Source: Acidovorax sp. A79 (GTDB lineage Bacteria > Pseudomonadota > Gammaproteobacteria > Burkholderiales > Burkholderiaceae_C). Taken from it: a DNA stretch of 64,000 nucleotides. Position numbers and translations under genes: made by a program. The stretch is from positions 4,318,501 through 4,382,500 of the forward strand of contig NZ_AP028672.1 of NCBI RefSeq assembly GCF_041154505.1, written 5' to 3'. Below the pieces are notes generated by a model that did not search any database, was not told the origin of the DNA, and saw only the letters and a program-made list of their open reading frames with translations. Within the stretch, counting starts at the first letter, position 1. Each line of letters opens with the position of its first letter. Of this stretch, positions 63,686 to 64,000 are shown piece by piece.

Positions 63686-64000
63686 CTAGCGCGGCGTGGT
63701 GACCGTGGGCAGGCCGTCCAGCTCCCCCGGCACACTGTTCTGCGGGTCGGGATCGAAGCTGGCGCCCGGAGGGAGCTCCATTCCCGGATTGATCAGCATG
63801 GACCCGGTCCGGAACATCGTGCCCGCGTGCTCCCCTTCGCGCGTGCGCATGCCGCTGCGCAGGTAGCGGTTGCGCTGCTCGTGGCGGGGCAGGTAGCGCG
63901 CCAGTTCCGTGAGGGCCATCTCATAGACGCCTCGCTTGAATTCGACCACCACGTCCAGAGGAACCCAGTAGTCGTTCCAGCGCCAGGCGTCGAATTCCGG
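63686..64000 (-). CDS. rppH: RNA pyrophosphohydrolase RppH, 3' end (5' part outside window)
   Basis: RppH removes 5' pyrophosphate from mRNA and starts RNase E decay. The frame runs off the right edge. The visible 104 codons hold the end of the NUDIX domain ([37 protein letters not shown]), which is characteristic of RppH, followed by a longer Pro/Gly-rich tail than in E. coli. The NUDIX box itself would lie outside. The GTG at 63952 is not a start. Confidence 0.85.
   Translation of the reverse strand, partial: PEFDAWRWNDYWVPLDVVVEFKRGVYEMALTELARYLPRHEQRNRYLRSGMRTREGEHAGTMFRTGSMLINPGMELPPGASFDPDPQNSVPGELDGLPTVTTPR

Overview
The window is a chromosomal segment from a high-GC betaproteobacterium. 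Protein sequences and gene order (mla-ibaG-murA-his-tat, petABC-sspA-sspB, secA-argJ, pilBCD-coaE-zapD-yacG, ispB/rplU-rpmA-obgE-proB) point to Comamonadaceae, most like Acidovorax. That placement is inference from remembered family relationships, not a database search. Almost everything is core housekeeping DNA. There is no rRNA operon, CRISPR array, prophage or conventional insertion sequence. The accessory content is one REP-associated (RAYT) transposase, one PIN-domain toxin-antitoxin pair, a MocR-type regulator with a DUF2917 gene, and many small dispersed intergenic repeats.

Layout. 1-4.9 kb: end of the pilMNOPQ type IV pilus assembly operon (pilO cut by the left edge, pilP, pilQ) plus an Ig-fold lipoprotein gene where aroK is usually found. 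5.2-10.1 kb: aroB, dgt, a DUF1415 gene, a methyltransferase and the RAYT transposase. 10.3-16.6 kb: gltB-gltD glutamate synthase. 16.9-24.4 kb: mlaFED-mlaA-mlaC-mlaB lipid transport, an ABC-2 exporter pair, ibaG/bolA and murA. 24.4-34.3 kb: histidine biosynthesis (hisG, hisD, then hisC-B-H-A-F-I-E), interrupted between hisD and hisC by DUF2917, mocR and vapBC-like genes. 34.3-38 kb: a small membrane protein, a patatin-like lipase, HIT and tatABC. 38.2-42 kb: a single-PDZ HtrA-type protease, a NIF3-family protein, pdxA and mscL. 42.2-46.4 kb: the bc1 complex petABC, sspA, sspB and tRNA-Thr. 46.5-53.5 kb: a DUF721/DciA gene, an M23 peptidase, secA, argJ, a DUF815 ATPase and a MutT-like NUDIX. 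53.5-59.3 kb (minus strand): pilB-pilC-pilD-coaE-zapD-yacG, then tRNA-Pro. 59.4-64 kb: ispB, rplU-rpmA, obgE, proB and the 3' end of rppH.

The most unusual feature is the intergenic DNA. Two families of structured repeats recur. Family A (nine copies) is a palindrome built on AATAGCTG...GCGCTT-loop-AAGCGC. Family B (four copies plus one relative inside a gene) starts with CCCCCTGAG and carries a GTGGCCTGGC/AGCCAGTTCCACGG core. Most copies begin within a few bases after a stop codon. All four family B copies lie in the same orientation as the gene they follow. Two family A copies reach the start codon of the next gene. Other candidates for follow-up are a six-site operator array between DUF2917 and mocR, twin palindromes at the toxin-antitoxin promoter, a hairpin with an 11-codon upstream reading frame before secA, a 22-bp TetR-type palindrome before mlaF, and several Shine-Dalgarno-less starts whose -10 hexamers predict leaderless mRNAs.

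The pilus genes at both ends of the window (pilOPQ with the lipoprotein, and pilB/pilC) are clearly more AT-rich than the DNA between them.
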